DNA from: Oikopleura dioica | Taxonomy: Eukaryota; Chordata; Appendicularia; Copelata; Oikopleuridae | DNA length: 64,000 nucleotides | Direction: 5' to 3' | NCBI GenBank assembly: GCA_907165135.1 | Contig: OU015568.1 | Location: forward strand, 16,379,208-16,443,207 | Shown here: piece by piece, positions 31,631 to 42,938 of the stretch | Layout: every line of letters begins with the position of its first letter | Position numbering within the stretch: the first letter of the stretch is position 1 | Notes under the pieces: model-generated | The model's input: the letters and a program-made list of their open reading frames with translations, nothing else | What the model was told of the DNA's origin: nothing | Database searches by the model: none | Translations under genes and position numbers: made by a program

Positions 31631-33191
31631 TTATTTTTTCTCTCCAAGAGATAACAGCTTCAGCACCTTTTTCAAATCTTCCTTTTTCAGCCAATCTCTT
31701 ACTCCACCCCAACCAGTCCCTTTATCATTCCCGAAAAACTCGCCCGCTCCGCCCATCGCGCCCAATTCCTTCCTCAGCTTGTCTAATTCTTCATTTCTCG
31801 CTTCATCCCTTTTTTCATCTTTTTCGAACTCTTTTCGTTCAAGTCTCGCCCCCATCTCTCAATTTCCTTCTTCTGCTTTTGAGTCTCGCGTCGATTTCTT
31901 TCTCTTTCTTCTTTCAAAATCGATTCCAGCTTTGAGATTTCTTGTCTAGCTTTTTCAATTCATTTTCTCGTTCATTTTTCTCAGATTCGTTTTCCTAAAA
32001 TTTCAAATCAAAAATCTCCCAATCATTCGCTGCAGAAAATCAACGAAGACGCCTTCATTTCGCAGCTCAATCGCGTTTCTCGGCCGTCTTGAGCTCTCAA
32101 CTTTCGTGCATTTTTCGATGAGAGTTTCGAACTCTTCAATCTCGTCCGTTTCGCCAAGGATTTCAAAGAGAGGTGTTCGTTTGCCAGTTTGAATATTCGT
32201 TACTAAAGAAATATTTCTTCTTTCGAATTTCAATTTTCGAAACTTACTTATTTCGAAAAACAAGGCCGGTCTTCCTTCTTTTCGAGCAAAGGGATGCTCA
32301 AGAGTCAGCAGTTCCTAAAAACGCATTATGATGTTTTGCCAGTTTTTGAGAATAAATACCTGCAAAATCAGTGCGAATCCCCAAATATCCAGTCTTGGAT
32401 GTTTCTTTGCCGTCTTGTCTGGGCTGTTGATTTCTAAGAAAAACGTTATTTTGATTCATTCAAAATCGCTTACCAGGGGCAGCATAAAGTGGCGTGGACT
32501 TGATTCCTTCTCCAGTCGTAGTCGTCATTGTTTGCTGAATTGATCGGACAGACTGGGCGCTTCCGAAGTCCCCGATCTTCACCTGAATAAAACTATTTTT
32601 ATAAGCTAGAGGATGTTTGCTTACCGTAATGAAATCGCCGAGGACGAATATATTGGCGGGTTTGAGGTCCAGATGGACCTTGTTTCTTCCATGGCAGTAG
32701 CTCAGCGCGGAGATGAGCTGAGCCGCAATGACCCTTGCCTCGTCAAGAGTAGTTCGTCTTCCCGCTGCCTTCATCTTCTCGATCCAATCGGCAAGGCTTC
32801 CGCCGGCGCAGTGCTCCATAATGATGAAGCACATGGATCCATAAGCCCATTCTGGCGTATGTCGATCGAGAAAGTCGACGAATTTGACCACATTCGCGTG
32901 ATCTACACGTTTATCAATCAATTAAAAACTCAAGACCTTACCGAGTTGTCGAAGCGTTTCAGCTTCTCGCTTCGTGTTTGTCCAACCTTCTTTATTTTGG
33001 ATAAAGAGCGCCTTGACGATCACAGTCTCTCCAGTAGCCGTATCGAAGGCCTCAGCGACGCCTTGGTTAGTTCCGAAGCGCTCTTCGTCACTGTTGACAT
33101 ATCGATCATCCCTCTTTTAAAAAGTTACAGAATTTTTGAATTAACGAAACGATAATAAACGCAACTTTTACCCTAACAAAGTTACAGTCAT
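31631..33191 (-). pseudogene. Protein kinase, copy A, degraded
   Basis: Exons give a kinase domain: N-lobe GETVIVKALF with the Lys, MCFIIMEHCAGGSL hinge, VHLDLKPANIF catalytic loop (HLD in place of HRD), IGDFGSAQS (DFG) and an activation segment ending YAAPE. The C-terminal coiled coil is damaged. About 370 bp present in copy B between the FVDFLQR and ENESEKNE segments are missing, and at least one one-base deletion shifts the frame before the conserved end VRDWLKKEDLKKVL. The kinase domain alone may still be translatable. Confidence 0.65.
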
Positions 33192-33603
33192 TGGAATTGC
33201 TTCGTTGTTTCGCAAAACTAAACTTTTCTCCTCTCACAAAATAGAAATGAAGAATGGAAATGATCGAGTTGCTGCATGCGCTGCTGCATGCAAATATTTG
33301 AGTTTTTGCCCTGGTTACTACCGCTGTTTCATTTTGTCGGAAAATTTTCTGAACGTTTTTCCCGTACTTCTGTCCTCAAGCAGCAAAGGAAGCATGAACT
33401 GCAAGGCGACAAAGCGCAAGGAAATTGGACAAGATGACCAGGAAAGTCCAAAACGTCAAACCAAATTCCTGGCTCTGCCCAACAGTCAAATATTTGCAGT
33501 AAGCGCATGTGGCAGCGGCTCCGATCGCACTTTTCAAACACTGCAAATTCTGCTGCAAGAGAGGAAGACTTTTGAGCGAGAAAATACCAATTGAGATACT
33601 CCA

Positions 33604-36600
33604 AAATGACTGAGAGCTTGTTACGGTTACAAATTAATATGAATAATCAATATTTACTTTTTACTTTGTAACTTGTTGAAAGAAAGATGGACAGTTCGCG
33701 AACATCGATGTTAGTCAGTTTGAAACCAATCAAGGCGTGACTACGGCTTTGAACACTGCTACTGGGGAGACTGTCATCGTCAAGGCGATTTTGCTCCAAA
33801 ACGCCAATCACTGGAAAAGTACGAAACAAGAAGCAGCGACTCTTCGAGAGCTCGGTAATTTAATTATTAACCCTTGCAGTTAAATCGACCAAGGCATTGG
33901 TAAAAATGATTTTGTGAACGAATTTCTCGTTTTTCAATATGAAAATTTTAAGCTCCTTGTGCCGGGAATAACCCTAAAATCCCGGCACATGGAGGGTCAA
34001 ATCCGAAACGTTCTAGAAATCTCCTGTTTCGGGGATTCTAAAGGTTTTGTAAAGAGTTTTTCTATAATATTTGGTGATATATATTTCAACATGAAAATTT
34101 CGACAATTGTAAGATTATCTAAAATTAAATAACGTTACTAAACTTTTTCGATACATAAATCTGATCTGTCTTCTGTGAGCTCAAAAGATCTTGCTTTAAT
34201 CGAGGAAAACCACTCTCTTTATTATAATATTAATTGTAGTCTGAATTTATTGTTTAAGTTAATTAGACTTGATTTATTTTTATGAAAAAATAGAACATAA
34301 AAATTCAATTTTAATTATTTGGCTCAAAAGATACTTTCATCCAGTTCATCAAATTGGCACACCCCACAGAATCGTCATTCTACTGAAAACGATATTTGAA
34401 TCTTATCACAATTCTCTGACTAAATTTGGGAGCCACAATTCACGCACAGCCACAATTCATGCAGAGCCACAATTCACGCATTTTGCGAAACAGCCACAAT
34501 TCATGTGTCCCCGTATTTGACTCTTATGACGATCAAGCAGATAATCAATCTTTTACGACTGTATTCTTCTTTTATTTGGGTTAGGGTTAGGTATAAAAAA
34601 TGACTAAAACTGTCTTGAATTTTATATAACAATTAGTTTTTCTTCAAAAACACTCGATATGAAGAGTTTTTGGTCAAAATCAACTGCTTTTTGGGATTTC
34701 TAGAACGCCATCCTCCATGTATCGGGATTTTGGCCGAGAATCCCGGCACACGGGGTTTTCCCGGCACAAGGAGGGTATCCCATTTGGGTGCCCGTCATTA
34801 GCTACGGTTTGGGGGGTTTGCGTCAGTAGCTACGGTTGACAGACAGTTTAGGGTGGGCATCAACCTAGGTTGGGTTTGCCGGTTATTTCGAAAATTACGA
34901 GAATCTGAAGCTATCTAGGTCGGTCGGAAAGTGAATGTGGTCGCTTTTCGCTTGCAAAAATTTGAATAAGCATCAAAATCGGACAATTTTTATTGAATCA
35001 AGGCTAAATAAGTTATTTTTTCATATTGGTATCATTTTTGTAAGCGAAAAACGACAACATTCTCTTTCCGACCGACCTAGATAGCATCAGATTCTTGTAA
35101 TTTTCGAAATAACCGGCAAACACGACCTAGTTTGATGCTCACCCTAAACTGTGTGTTAATTTCTATGCTCCTTATGACTCATTTTTAACCGTAGCTATTG
35201 ACGCACCGTAGCTATTGACGCAAACCCCCCAAACCGTAGCTATTGACGCGCACCCATCCCATTTTAAGATCACGCTAACGTGGTGAAATTCGTCGATTTC
35301 CTCGATCGCCAGATGCCAGAATGGGCATTCGGTTCCATGTGCTTCATCGTCATGGAATTCTGCGCCGGTGGCAGCCTCGCCAACTGGATTGAAAAGATGA
35401 AGGACGCCCAGCGACGAACAACGCTCGACGAAGCAAGAGTCATCGCGGCGCAGCTTATTTCCGCGCTGAGCTACTGCCACGAGAAGAACAAGGTCCATCT
35501 CGACCTCAAACCTGCAAATATATTTGTCCTTGGCGACTTCATTACGGTAAGTCAACATTTCTCAAGCAACAAATTAACATCTTCTTTAGGTGAAGATCGG
35601 GGACTTCGGAAGCGCCCAGTCTGTTCGATCGATTCAGCAGACAATGACGACTTCGACTGGAGAAGGAATCAAGTCCACACCTATATACGCTGCTCCAGGT
35701 GAGAAAGAAGTGCTTCCAAAAACCAAACTTTTCTTAGAAATCAATAGCCCAGACGAAAATGCGAAGAAACACCCAAGACTGGATGTTTGGGGATTCGCAC
35801 TGATCTTGCAGGTATTCATTTTCGATAGTTTTAAGAATTCTCAACGCATTTTTGAAGGAACTATTGACTCTTGAACATCCATTTGCTCAATATGAAGGCC
35901 GACCTGCTCTCTTTCTTGAGATTTGTAAGTTTCAAAATGAAGACTTCGAATGAAAAACTGTTCAGTGAATAATATTCAAAGTGGCAAGCGAACATCTCTC
36001 TTTGAAATTCTCGGCGAAACGGACGAAATTGAAGAGTTTGAAACTCTCATCGAAAAATGCACAAAGGTCGATAGCACCCAGCGGCCGAGAAACGCGATCG
36101 AGCTGCGAAATGAAGCTGTCTTCGTTGATTTCCTGCAGCGGATCGAAAATGGCGAGCGACCGAGCAGCATCGTTCCTCCTCCTTTTCCAAACGAAATCGA
36201 CGAAGTTAAGCGACTCAAGGAAGAGATTCAGCAAAAAGACAGGACTATTCAAGAATTGCAAAGCCGACTCGACACTTTCAACGACATCATGGAATACCGA
36301 CTTCGAGAAGAATCAAAGCAAAAGGATGAGAAAATCGCAGAGCAAACTCGGGTAAATGTCTCTTTCATAAAAATTTCGTAAATCTTGTTTAGGAAAATGA
36401 AGAATTGAAACAAGAAAACGGATATTTGAAGGAGGAACTGGCCAAAATGAAGAAAATGAAATCAAAATATGAGAAGAATTTCGAATACTCGAGGAAAATT
36501 ATCGATGAATTGAAAAAAGTAAGAAAATGGGTTGATTTAAATTTTTGACAAGAAAATTCTAGCAAAACGAGTCTGAGAAAAAGGAGCGAGAAAATGAGGT

Positions 36601-36946
36601 GCAAAAAGCGAAACGGGAAATTGAACAGCTCGAGTCAATTTTGAAAGAAGAAAAAGAACGAAATCGGCGAGAAAATGAAAATCAGAAGAAGGAAATTGAA
36701 AAGCTGGAGCTTAAATTGGGAGAAGAGCGAAGAAAGAATGAGGCGAACGCGGAAAAGGAGGAAAAAAGGAATGAAGCGGGAAATGAAGAATTGGAGAAGC
36801 TGAGGGAGGAATTGGGCGCGATCGGTGGAGCTGGCGAATTCTTTGGAAATGATAAAATGATTAATAAAGGTGGAGTAAGAGATTGGATGCAAGAAGAAGA
36901 ATTGCGAAAGGTGCTGAAGCTGCTGTCGCTTGGAGAAAAACAATAA
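33604..36946 (+). CDS. Ser/Thr protein kinase with C-terminal coiled coil, copy B (intact)
   Basis: Start near 33604 (MTESLLR). The N-lobe exon ends at 33856 (TATGETVIVKAI). After a 1.4-kb intron the kinase continues at 35265: MCFIVMEFCAGGSLANW, VHLDLKPANIFVLG, KIGDFGSAQS, STPIYAAPE, WGFALILQELLTLEHPF. The catalytic loop is HLD rather than HRD, but the catalytic Asp, Lys and Asn are kept. A C-terminal region of about 200 residues is strongly coiled-coil (Lys/Glu heptads) and ends KVLKLLSLGEKQ, with an AATAAA overlapping the stop. Family not resolved. The exon 1-2 splice phase is uncertain. The large intron holds two TIR elements. Confidence 0.75.
33953..34773. mobile_element. TIR element with CTCCTTGTGCCGGG ends
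   Basis: Left end CTCCTTGTGCCGGGAATAAC pairs with right end CCCGGCACAAGGAG. Inner CCCGGCACATGGAGG and GTTCTAGAAATC are also inverted. Near 34430-34500 it has a short tandem of GCCACAATTCACGCA. No target duplication could be fixed. Located in kinase copy B's intron. Confidence 0.75.
34786..35255. mobile_element. 470-bp TIR element with 9-bp TSD (Mutator-like size class)
   Basis: Ends GGGTGCCCGTCATTAGCTACGG / complement (..GACGCGCACCC). The direct repeat ATCCCATTT occurs at 34777-34785 and 35256-35264. Internal CCGTAGCTATTGACGC repeats and a second inverted pair (CCGACCGACCTAGATAGC) are present. Non-coding. The right TSD sits directly against the kinase exon acceptor (..TTTTAAG). Confidence 0.85.
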
Positions 36947-36977
36947 ATCTGAAGGAAAGAGAGTTTTTAATTTTTAA

Positions 36978-37728
36978 GGATATAGCCGTTCTCAAGGCAC
37001 TTTCGTAGCGCCAAAAGGGGACGATAAATTTTTTCATTTCAAAAGGAACCCTACCTAAAATTGCCTAAGAAACCCGATTCTAGTGGTCTTTTTTATTTTT
37101 TAATGGAAAAATTTCTCTCTAGAGCAATTTTAAATCTTACGATCATTTTTTCTCAAGAATTTTCAATTAAATCGGTCGAGTTCTTTTGATAAATTAAAAA
37201 TTTGGACCTTTATCTACATTCCTAGGGTCTCAAGTTTGATAGATTCCAATTATTTATGATTCTAGAGCCATTTTTATGAGGCTTACTTGAGTAAGCCGAA
37301 GCGTCAGACAGCGCTCTGGTTTGCTGAGCTGGGCGCCCTCCTCCATCGCGCGGTGAGGCGGGCATGTGAAAGAGCGCGCTGATTGGCCGAGCGCCCTGAA
37401 CGCAGCATTTATGAAAAAGAAAAGCCAAAAAGAAGAAGACGCTAGAATGAAAATTTGCTCGGGTTTTAAAATTTTGAGGCCTTAGGAAGATAGATAAGCA
37501 GTTATATATAATAATACACGGTTTAGTTTTAGCGATTTAATTGAAAAATTTCGAGAAAAAGTGATCGTAAGATTTCAAATCGCCCCAGAGAGAAATTTTC
37601 TTTGAAAAAATTCTAAAAACATCAGAATCGAATTTAACACATAATTTTAGGTAGGAGCTGTCTTGAAATGAAAAAATTTTATCGCCCCATTTCGGCGATA
37701 CGAAAGTGGCTTGAGAACGGCTATATCC
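36978..37728. mobile_element. TTAA-flanked MITE, copy 2
   Basis: 751 bp between TTAA at 36974-36977 and 37729-37732, ends GGATATAGCCGTTCTCAAGG / complement. The paralogous position near 31595-31610 (minus) lacks the element and has a single TTAA. Confidence 0.92.
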
Positions 37729-37732
37729 TTAA

Positions 37733-38070
37733 GCGAAAAGAATTTCGAAAAACTCTCCGACAAGTTTCGGTTTTCTGAGAATTGGGAGGTTGCCGAAGCG
37801 GGATGGCACTTGCAATTCAAAGGTGCTTATGGATATAAAGGAGGAGATGGTTGGTACTACTTATCAATCTGGAAAAAGGTAAAAATTAAAATTTCAATTT
37901 TTTAATTTTATTTCAGAAGGCGGCGTAAGATTCAAAGCTGTCGCGCAAGAAATTGGTGATTGGACTGGAAAAGAGAGGAATCGACAAGAAATCGAAAGCG
38001 AGGCGGATGGACAGCGGCAAAAGATCAAATACAAAATGGAAACTTCTGATTGTGGTTTTGTAAGATTTAA
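37733..38070 (+). other. Duplicate of the kinase-downstream ORF region
   Basis: Matches 31293-31600 on the opposite strand (WHLQFKGAYGYKGGDGWYY in one frame). A one-base difference shifts the frame relative to the other copy. It was separated from the kinase by the TTAA MITE insertion. Confidence 0.35.
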
Positions 38071-38235
38071 TGTTTATTTTCTGTAAATATAAATCACTTA
38101 TTCAAACCAGGAACTCAGACTGTTTGATTAGCCAATTGCAAGTGCAAGCAAAAAGCATCAAAGAAATTCGGCCATTTTTCTTCAAATTAATTCCGCCGTT
38201 CAAAAAAATAGAATTCTCCTCCATGATTTCATTAA

Positions 38236-38988
38236 GGATATAAGCTATGAATTTGAACTTTCGTAGCGCCTAAATGCGACGTAGGATCATTTTCATTTCA
38301 AAAGCAGTCCTACCTAAAATTGCACGTAGACCTCAAATCTGGAACTTTTGAAAAAAAATTTATGGAAATTTTTTTCTCTAGAGCGATTTCAAATCTTACG
38401 CTCTCGATTGCTCGAATTTTTTCCACTGAATCGCTAAAACTAAACCGTGTCTTTTATTTTGATAATGTTAAGCTAGAAAATTGACGGGCTATTATTTCAA
38501 AACTCCCTCAAATTTTCATTCTAGCGTTTTCCTCTTTCTTGCTCGAGTTTTTCTTCTTTTTGTGCTTTTTCGCGTGCAACCAATCAAAGCGCTCCGCTCA
38601 ACCGCGCCACTCTCACGGAAAAAAGGAGTTGAGAGAGCGAGAGCCCAGCGCGCCGCTTTTTACACTATTCACGCGCTGGGTAAGTCTCATGGAAATGGCT
38701 CTAAAATCGGTTTCGGTCGGAATTAGGGAAAACTGATCCGTCAATTTTGTAGATAAGGGTTAAGAGAAGTTATTTGTCGAAAAAACTCGACCGATTTAGT
38801 GGAAAAATTTCGAGAAATCGAGAGCGTAAGATTTCAAAACGCTCTAAAAGGAAAATTTTCAATAAAATTTTTTTAAAAGTACCAGATTTGAGTTTTACGT
38901 GCATTTTTAGGTAGGATAACTTTTGAAGTGAAAATGATCCTACTTCGCATTTAGGCGCTACGAAAGTTCAAATTCATAGCTTATATCC
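38236..38988. mobile_element. TTAA-flanked MITE, copy 3 (diverged subfamily)
   Basis: 753 bp between TTAA at 38232-38235 and 38989-38992. Ends GGATATAAGCTATGAATTTG / complement, with ACTTTCGTAGCGCC subterminal as in copies 1 and 2. Confidence 0.9.
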
Positions 38989-39147
38989 TTAAAACTTTCA
39001 AAAAATATCTTGATCTCGACGCATCTGCCGCCAACGCATAAAACCAGCGCCTCAAAATCTTCAACTTTCCTCAAAAAATGGACAAACACGAATTGAATTC
39101 GTGACGAATTCATCGACTTTTTCTACAATTTAGTTTTGAAGAGAAAA

Positions 39148-39228
39148 ATGGTCGCCATTCCGACCGCCATTTTCATCGGCATTTTTATTTTAGCGCTCAT
39201 CGTTTTTGGCGTCCATTTGAAAAGTTAA
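39148..39228 (+). CDS. Possible micro membrane peptide (26 aa)
   Basis: ATG after an AG-rich stretch gives MVAIPTAIFIGIFILALIVF, nearly all hydrophobic, ending VHLKS. A nearby acceptor and downstream open frame (39280-39363) suggest this may be one exon of a longer protein. Weak call. Confidence 0.25.
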   Translation: MVAIPTAIFIGIFILALIVFGVHLKS

Positions 39229-39419
39229 TATTCTTTCTTATTAATTTTATTCATTTTTACAGTTTTATCGTAGAAGAAAACAACAGCGAAGAGACGAGTG
39301 ATTCCATTTATGCAAAAAGCGAAAAGTCCGGTTTTGGCGAAATGAAGATTTTTTTATTTCCAAAAGAGCTTTGAAAAAGAGCCTCTTTTCTTTTTTGCGC
39401 CTGAATATATTTTTAAGAA

Positions 39420-40000
39420 TTAGTCATATTCTTGGTCACCTTTTAACGCCGGAAACTGCCTCTCAATGGTGTGCAAAGCGTCAAAACTTTTGGATCTTCG
39501 TGGCATCGGCACCGGCGAGTTCAGATTTGTGTTTGAAGATTTGTACTGGCACTGAATTTTGCGCTTGATTGTGATAGAAACGATGTCGTCGATCATTTTC
39601 AGGATTTCAGTCGGCGCGTCTTCTTTGACACTTATGTCGCTGAAACCGTCGCATTCGTGCTGAAGACTGTGGCGATCGATGTGATTTGAGAGATTTCCGC
39701 GGTCTGATTTGTTTCTTTTTTTTTGGATAAAGAGAGAGGAGGAAATATAATCTGCTTTGAAGGACGGAGCTTTGACTTGAAAAAAGGCGACAACAACTTC
39801 TTCAAAGCCGTAGTTGAACTGGCAGATTACGCTGCTGCAAATATAAGAGGCTAATAGAAACTAATCCCCAGTACTTGGCGGCTTCTTACCTTGAGCCGGA
39901 CCGCGTGAAATAGCCGGCTTCAAAGAATCGGTTACTTTTTCGCCGAAGAGATTTTCGTTTTTTTCGGAAAAGGAAGGTTTACCAAATGTTTATCGAAAAA
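39420..40000 (-). pseudogene. Truncated relative of the PRELI-like gene, fused to a new open frame
   Basis: About 39748-39985 aligns at DNA level with exons 1-2 of the 26486-27315 gene, including the intron position and the VICQFNYGFEEVVVAFF segment. It departs after KADYIS. A frame then stays open for about 110 residues (KKRNKSDRGNLSNHIDRH.., DISVKEDAPTEILKMID.., SPVPMPRRSKSFDAL) to TAA at 39420. The exon 1 frame does not match the parental frame, and no start codon is clear. It is either a decayed copy or a chimeric gene. Confidence 0.45.
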
Positions 40001-40090
40001 GAACCGGCAGCAAATACTGTCACGTGACAAGCGACAATTTTCAACAAGAGAAATTTATGGTCCTTCACCGACTGCTTCCGTTCCGATCGA

Positions 40091-41250
40091 CCTATTCCTG
40101 TCCGAGTAAATCTGCCTTGAGCTTGTAAAGTTTGTAAACAGCAGCGCGTAATTCTACCTCGACGAGCTTGAATTTAGGGATTAGTCTACTAATAACAAGG
40201 TCCAAAAAAGCATTCCCAAAGCGGGATTTGGGAGATGGAAGCATGTGGTGAAAATTATTAATTTTAAGGTGAGCGCATTTCATGGGGATTTCGGGGATAA
40301 GGGGGAAATAGAAATGCTGCAGGAAGTTTTAATTTGCAGCTACAGCTGATTCAATCATTATCCTATTTCATGCATTCCCAAAAGTTGGATTTGTCAATGA
40401 TTTCGGGGTAAAAACTAATGAAAAGATTTCAGACCGTTCTACCCAAAATCCTTAAAGCTGAGCCTAGCAACCTGAGTAGAAAACCTGAGTCAGGGTCAGA
40501 AAGAGTAAAATGAAAAGCCGCGTAGCGCCTTTTTCTAAAAACGAAGCCGCAAAGCGGCTTCGCCAAAGCTACCAACTCAATGAATTATAAAGCGTTATAA
40601 AAAAAGCCGCTTCGCGGCTCTTCAGTTTACCCATTTAGAACCCTCACTCAGGTTTTCTACTCAGTACGCCGAGCCCAGTCTTAAAGGTTCCTAAACAAAA
40701 CGAGCCCTAGAAATTTTCTTGGTATTTCAGCAGTTGAATTCAAAAAGGCTTGAAATCTTGATTTGAGCCGACCGGAAGCAATTTCAATGGGTCTTTTGTT
40801 TTAGAAGGGTTTGCCTTTTCGCCAGGTCCGATAAGACTCGCCAGTCTTCTGAAAAACATCCGAATACACACTTGAACCAGTCGCGAGCAACCGACTTCGG
40901 CAAACCCTTCAATTTTCCGCCTAGCGACTTCAAAATTAATGCTAAAAGGAAGATCTAAGGAGCCTGGCCTGGATTGATAAATATTTGCGCCTTCGCGGAT
41001 CAGGCCGATATAGATGTGATGCAGGGAGGATAAGGGCAATAAAATTCGCGGCGAATTTCACGGAAGAGGATGATTTCCTGGGAAAGGTCGAGTCTTGAGC
41101 TTCTGAAGGACGATTTTATGGGGAGATTTGTTGACACTTCCTGTTGATTTATCGGACAAAAGACATTTTCAAAAAGCATCGATTTATCTACGAAGATTTG
41201 TCTCTTCAGATTTTTTACAAAAATGCCGCTAAAAATCCGACAAATCAAAG
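40091..41250 (-). other. Weak, unresolved coding region
   Basis: Three open segments on the minus strand (40092-40283, HMLPSPKSRFGNAFLDL; 40740-41039, SLHHIYIGLIREGANIYQS; 41000-41248) have protein-like composition, but splice joins could not be fixed. A MITE sits between the first two, as an intron might. No family recognised. Confidence 0.3.
40450..40680. mobile_element. MITE, CTGAGTCAGGGT family, copy 3
   Basis: AACCTGAGTAGAAAACCTGAGTCAGGGT at the left, inverted at the right (CTCACTCAGGTTTTCTACTCAG). AAGCCGC/GCGGCTT core. Confidence 0.88.
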
Positions 41251-41808
41251 AATCGTGCCCCTAAAATGCCTTTTTCTCGAGAAAAAAAAAGACAAAATGG
41301 GAAATTCGAAAGAATATTTTACAAAGAAAATCATCAAGCTTTTCAATTTTCTTATATTTTTGGTAAAAATTTGAGTTCTTTCTCGAAATTCTCAAAAGAA
41401 AATCATAAAAAAATAATATTTTCTTCAAAATCTTCGACTGATGAATTTGGAAAGCTCCAACAATAAGTATTTTTACTAATAAAAACCTTTAAAAAAAGAT
41501 AAAATAAGAGTCTTCTATCTTCTACCATAAAAAATCAAATTGATCAATTTCCATTTAAATTCCCTTATCAATCACACAAGAAACCAATCTTTCTTCCCGC
41601 CGCCCTTTCCGATTGGCAACATCTTTATCCAATTTATTTTCATTATTGTTCAGCCTGCCAAACCGGATTAAGATGGACCAGCTGGTTTTTGCGCCTTTGA
41701 TCGGGCGGCCCGGCGATTTATTTTTCAAAAAAATTACAGCGTGCGCGCTCCAGCTGGATTCAAACTTTGCGCGCACGCCTGCTGCTCTTTGGCGCCACGC
41801 GCTGCGGA
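41251..41808. other. Intergenic and upstream region of the C2H2 gene
   Basis: AT-rich to about 41560, then mixed GC composition leading to a TATA box. The long minus-strand frame here is not supported by splice or start context. Confidence 0.4.
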
Positions 41809-41815
41809 TATAAAA
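41809..41815 (+). promoter_or_regulatory. TATA box of the C2H2 gene
   Basis: TATAAAA, 74 bp before the ATG at 41889, placed to give a short 5' UTR. Confidence 0.6.
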
Positions 41816-41888
41816 CAAGACGCCAGGGCGGAGGAGATCATCAAAACATTGAAACACCAACAAATCAAAAAAACCAAAACAACAAAAA

Positions 41889-42407
41889 ATGGAAGTTCTT
41901 TCTCCTCTCCGACCAGTTTTTCTGCCCACTGAAGCCAAAGTCGTCCGACTCAAGAGACTCTCAGAATCCATCAATCTTCCCTCGCCAAAGATCGCCCGCC
42001 AGCTCTCCTCTTCTTCCTCCCCAGCTCGAAAAACCGCCCGATTCTCTTCTCCAACCACTCCTCAGCCGCGAAAGAAACTGCTCGCCCGAAAAGACACGAT
42101 GCTCCCGTCCGAAATTCCAGAAGAAAAGATCTACTCCTGCGAAATCTGCCCGAAGACTTTCTTCCACCGGACCGCCCTCGACATCCATCTCGAATCACAC
42201 GATACTCTTCCTCGCTCCAGACGATCTACGGGCTCTTCGATGACCTCCCTCAAAGTCAACTCGATCAACTTCCTCGGCGAAATTGAAAAGGAGCTGAAAG
42301 ACGAGCTGGACAACGCGCATAAGAAGAAGTTCAAATGCATCAAGTGCGGAAAACGATTCAGATCCAAGGCCAAGATCGTCCTTCACTCGCTCATCAAGCA
42401 CTCCTAA
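41889..42407 (+). CDS. Two-finger C2H2 zinc finger protein, single exon
   Basis: 172 residues with no intron. A Ser/Pro/Lys-rich N-terminal half (phosphorylation-prone, basic) is followed by two C2H2 fingers: CEICPKTFFHRTALDIHLESH and CIKCGKRFRSKAKIVLHSLIKH, separated by a 45-residue linker. It likely binds nucleic acid in the nucleus. A TATA box lies 74 bp upstream and AATAAA at 42475, so the transcription unit is compact and self-contained. The intronless form among intron-rich neighbours could reflect retroposition or simple loss. Specific orthologue not recognised. Confidence 0.85.
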   Translation: MEVLSPLRPVFLPTEAKVVRLKRLSESINLPSPKIARQLSSSSSPARKTARFSSPTTPQPRKKLLARKDTMLPSEIPEEKIYSCEICPKTFFHRTALDIHLESHDTLPRSRRSTGSSMTSLKVNSINFLGEIEKELKDELDNAHKKKFKCIKCGKRFRSKAKIVLHSLIKHS

Positions 42408-42474
42408 AACTATTTCCCTGCTTTTTCCTCTGCTTGTATATTTTGTAAAGAATTTTTTGTATTTTATTCTCAAA

Positions 42475-42480
42475 AATAAA
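42475..42480 (+). terminator. Poly(A) signal of the C2H2 gene
   Basis: AATAAA 68 bp after the stop codon, followed by A- and T-rich runs. Confidence 0.65.
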
Positions 42481-42938
42481 AATTCAAAAATCAATTTTTT
42501 TTTTGTTTGTTTTTTTTTTCAGAGCAAAGTAATTTATTTTAATAAATAATTATTAATAGTTTATAATAATAATTTCAAGTAAGAAAGTTTCAATTTCCCG
42601 ATTTTCAAGGATAATCAAAATTTCAAAATATTCTTTTATTCATTTTTATTGGCAGTTTTAACTTGCTTGTACGTTCAGAATTCGGGCGCAAAGAATCGAA
42701 AATGAAAAAGCTCGGAGCAAGACTTTTTATTAGACAATGAAAAATAAGTGGAGTAAGATGACTGGGAATTAGATACTGTATCGTATTGATATCATTTTAA
42801 TTGTTTAAAAAAGCGGTTAACTATTAATTATTAACTTCATATGCCAAAACGTCTATTGCTATTTTGCCTGTCATAATTTAAGTGTAGTTATCATTTTAAA
42901 AATAGAAAATAACAGAAAAAAATAGTGTCAGTTATTTT

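Noticed and set aside
32613-33155. Plus-strand 180-residue frame
   Set aside because: Antisense to kinase copy A; the opposite strand has kinase motifs.
41555-42494. Several long minus-strand frames opposite the C2H2 gene
   Set aside because: Shadows of the zinc-finger coding strand and its GC-rich upstream region, without matching codon or domain signal.
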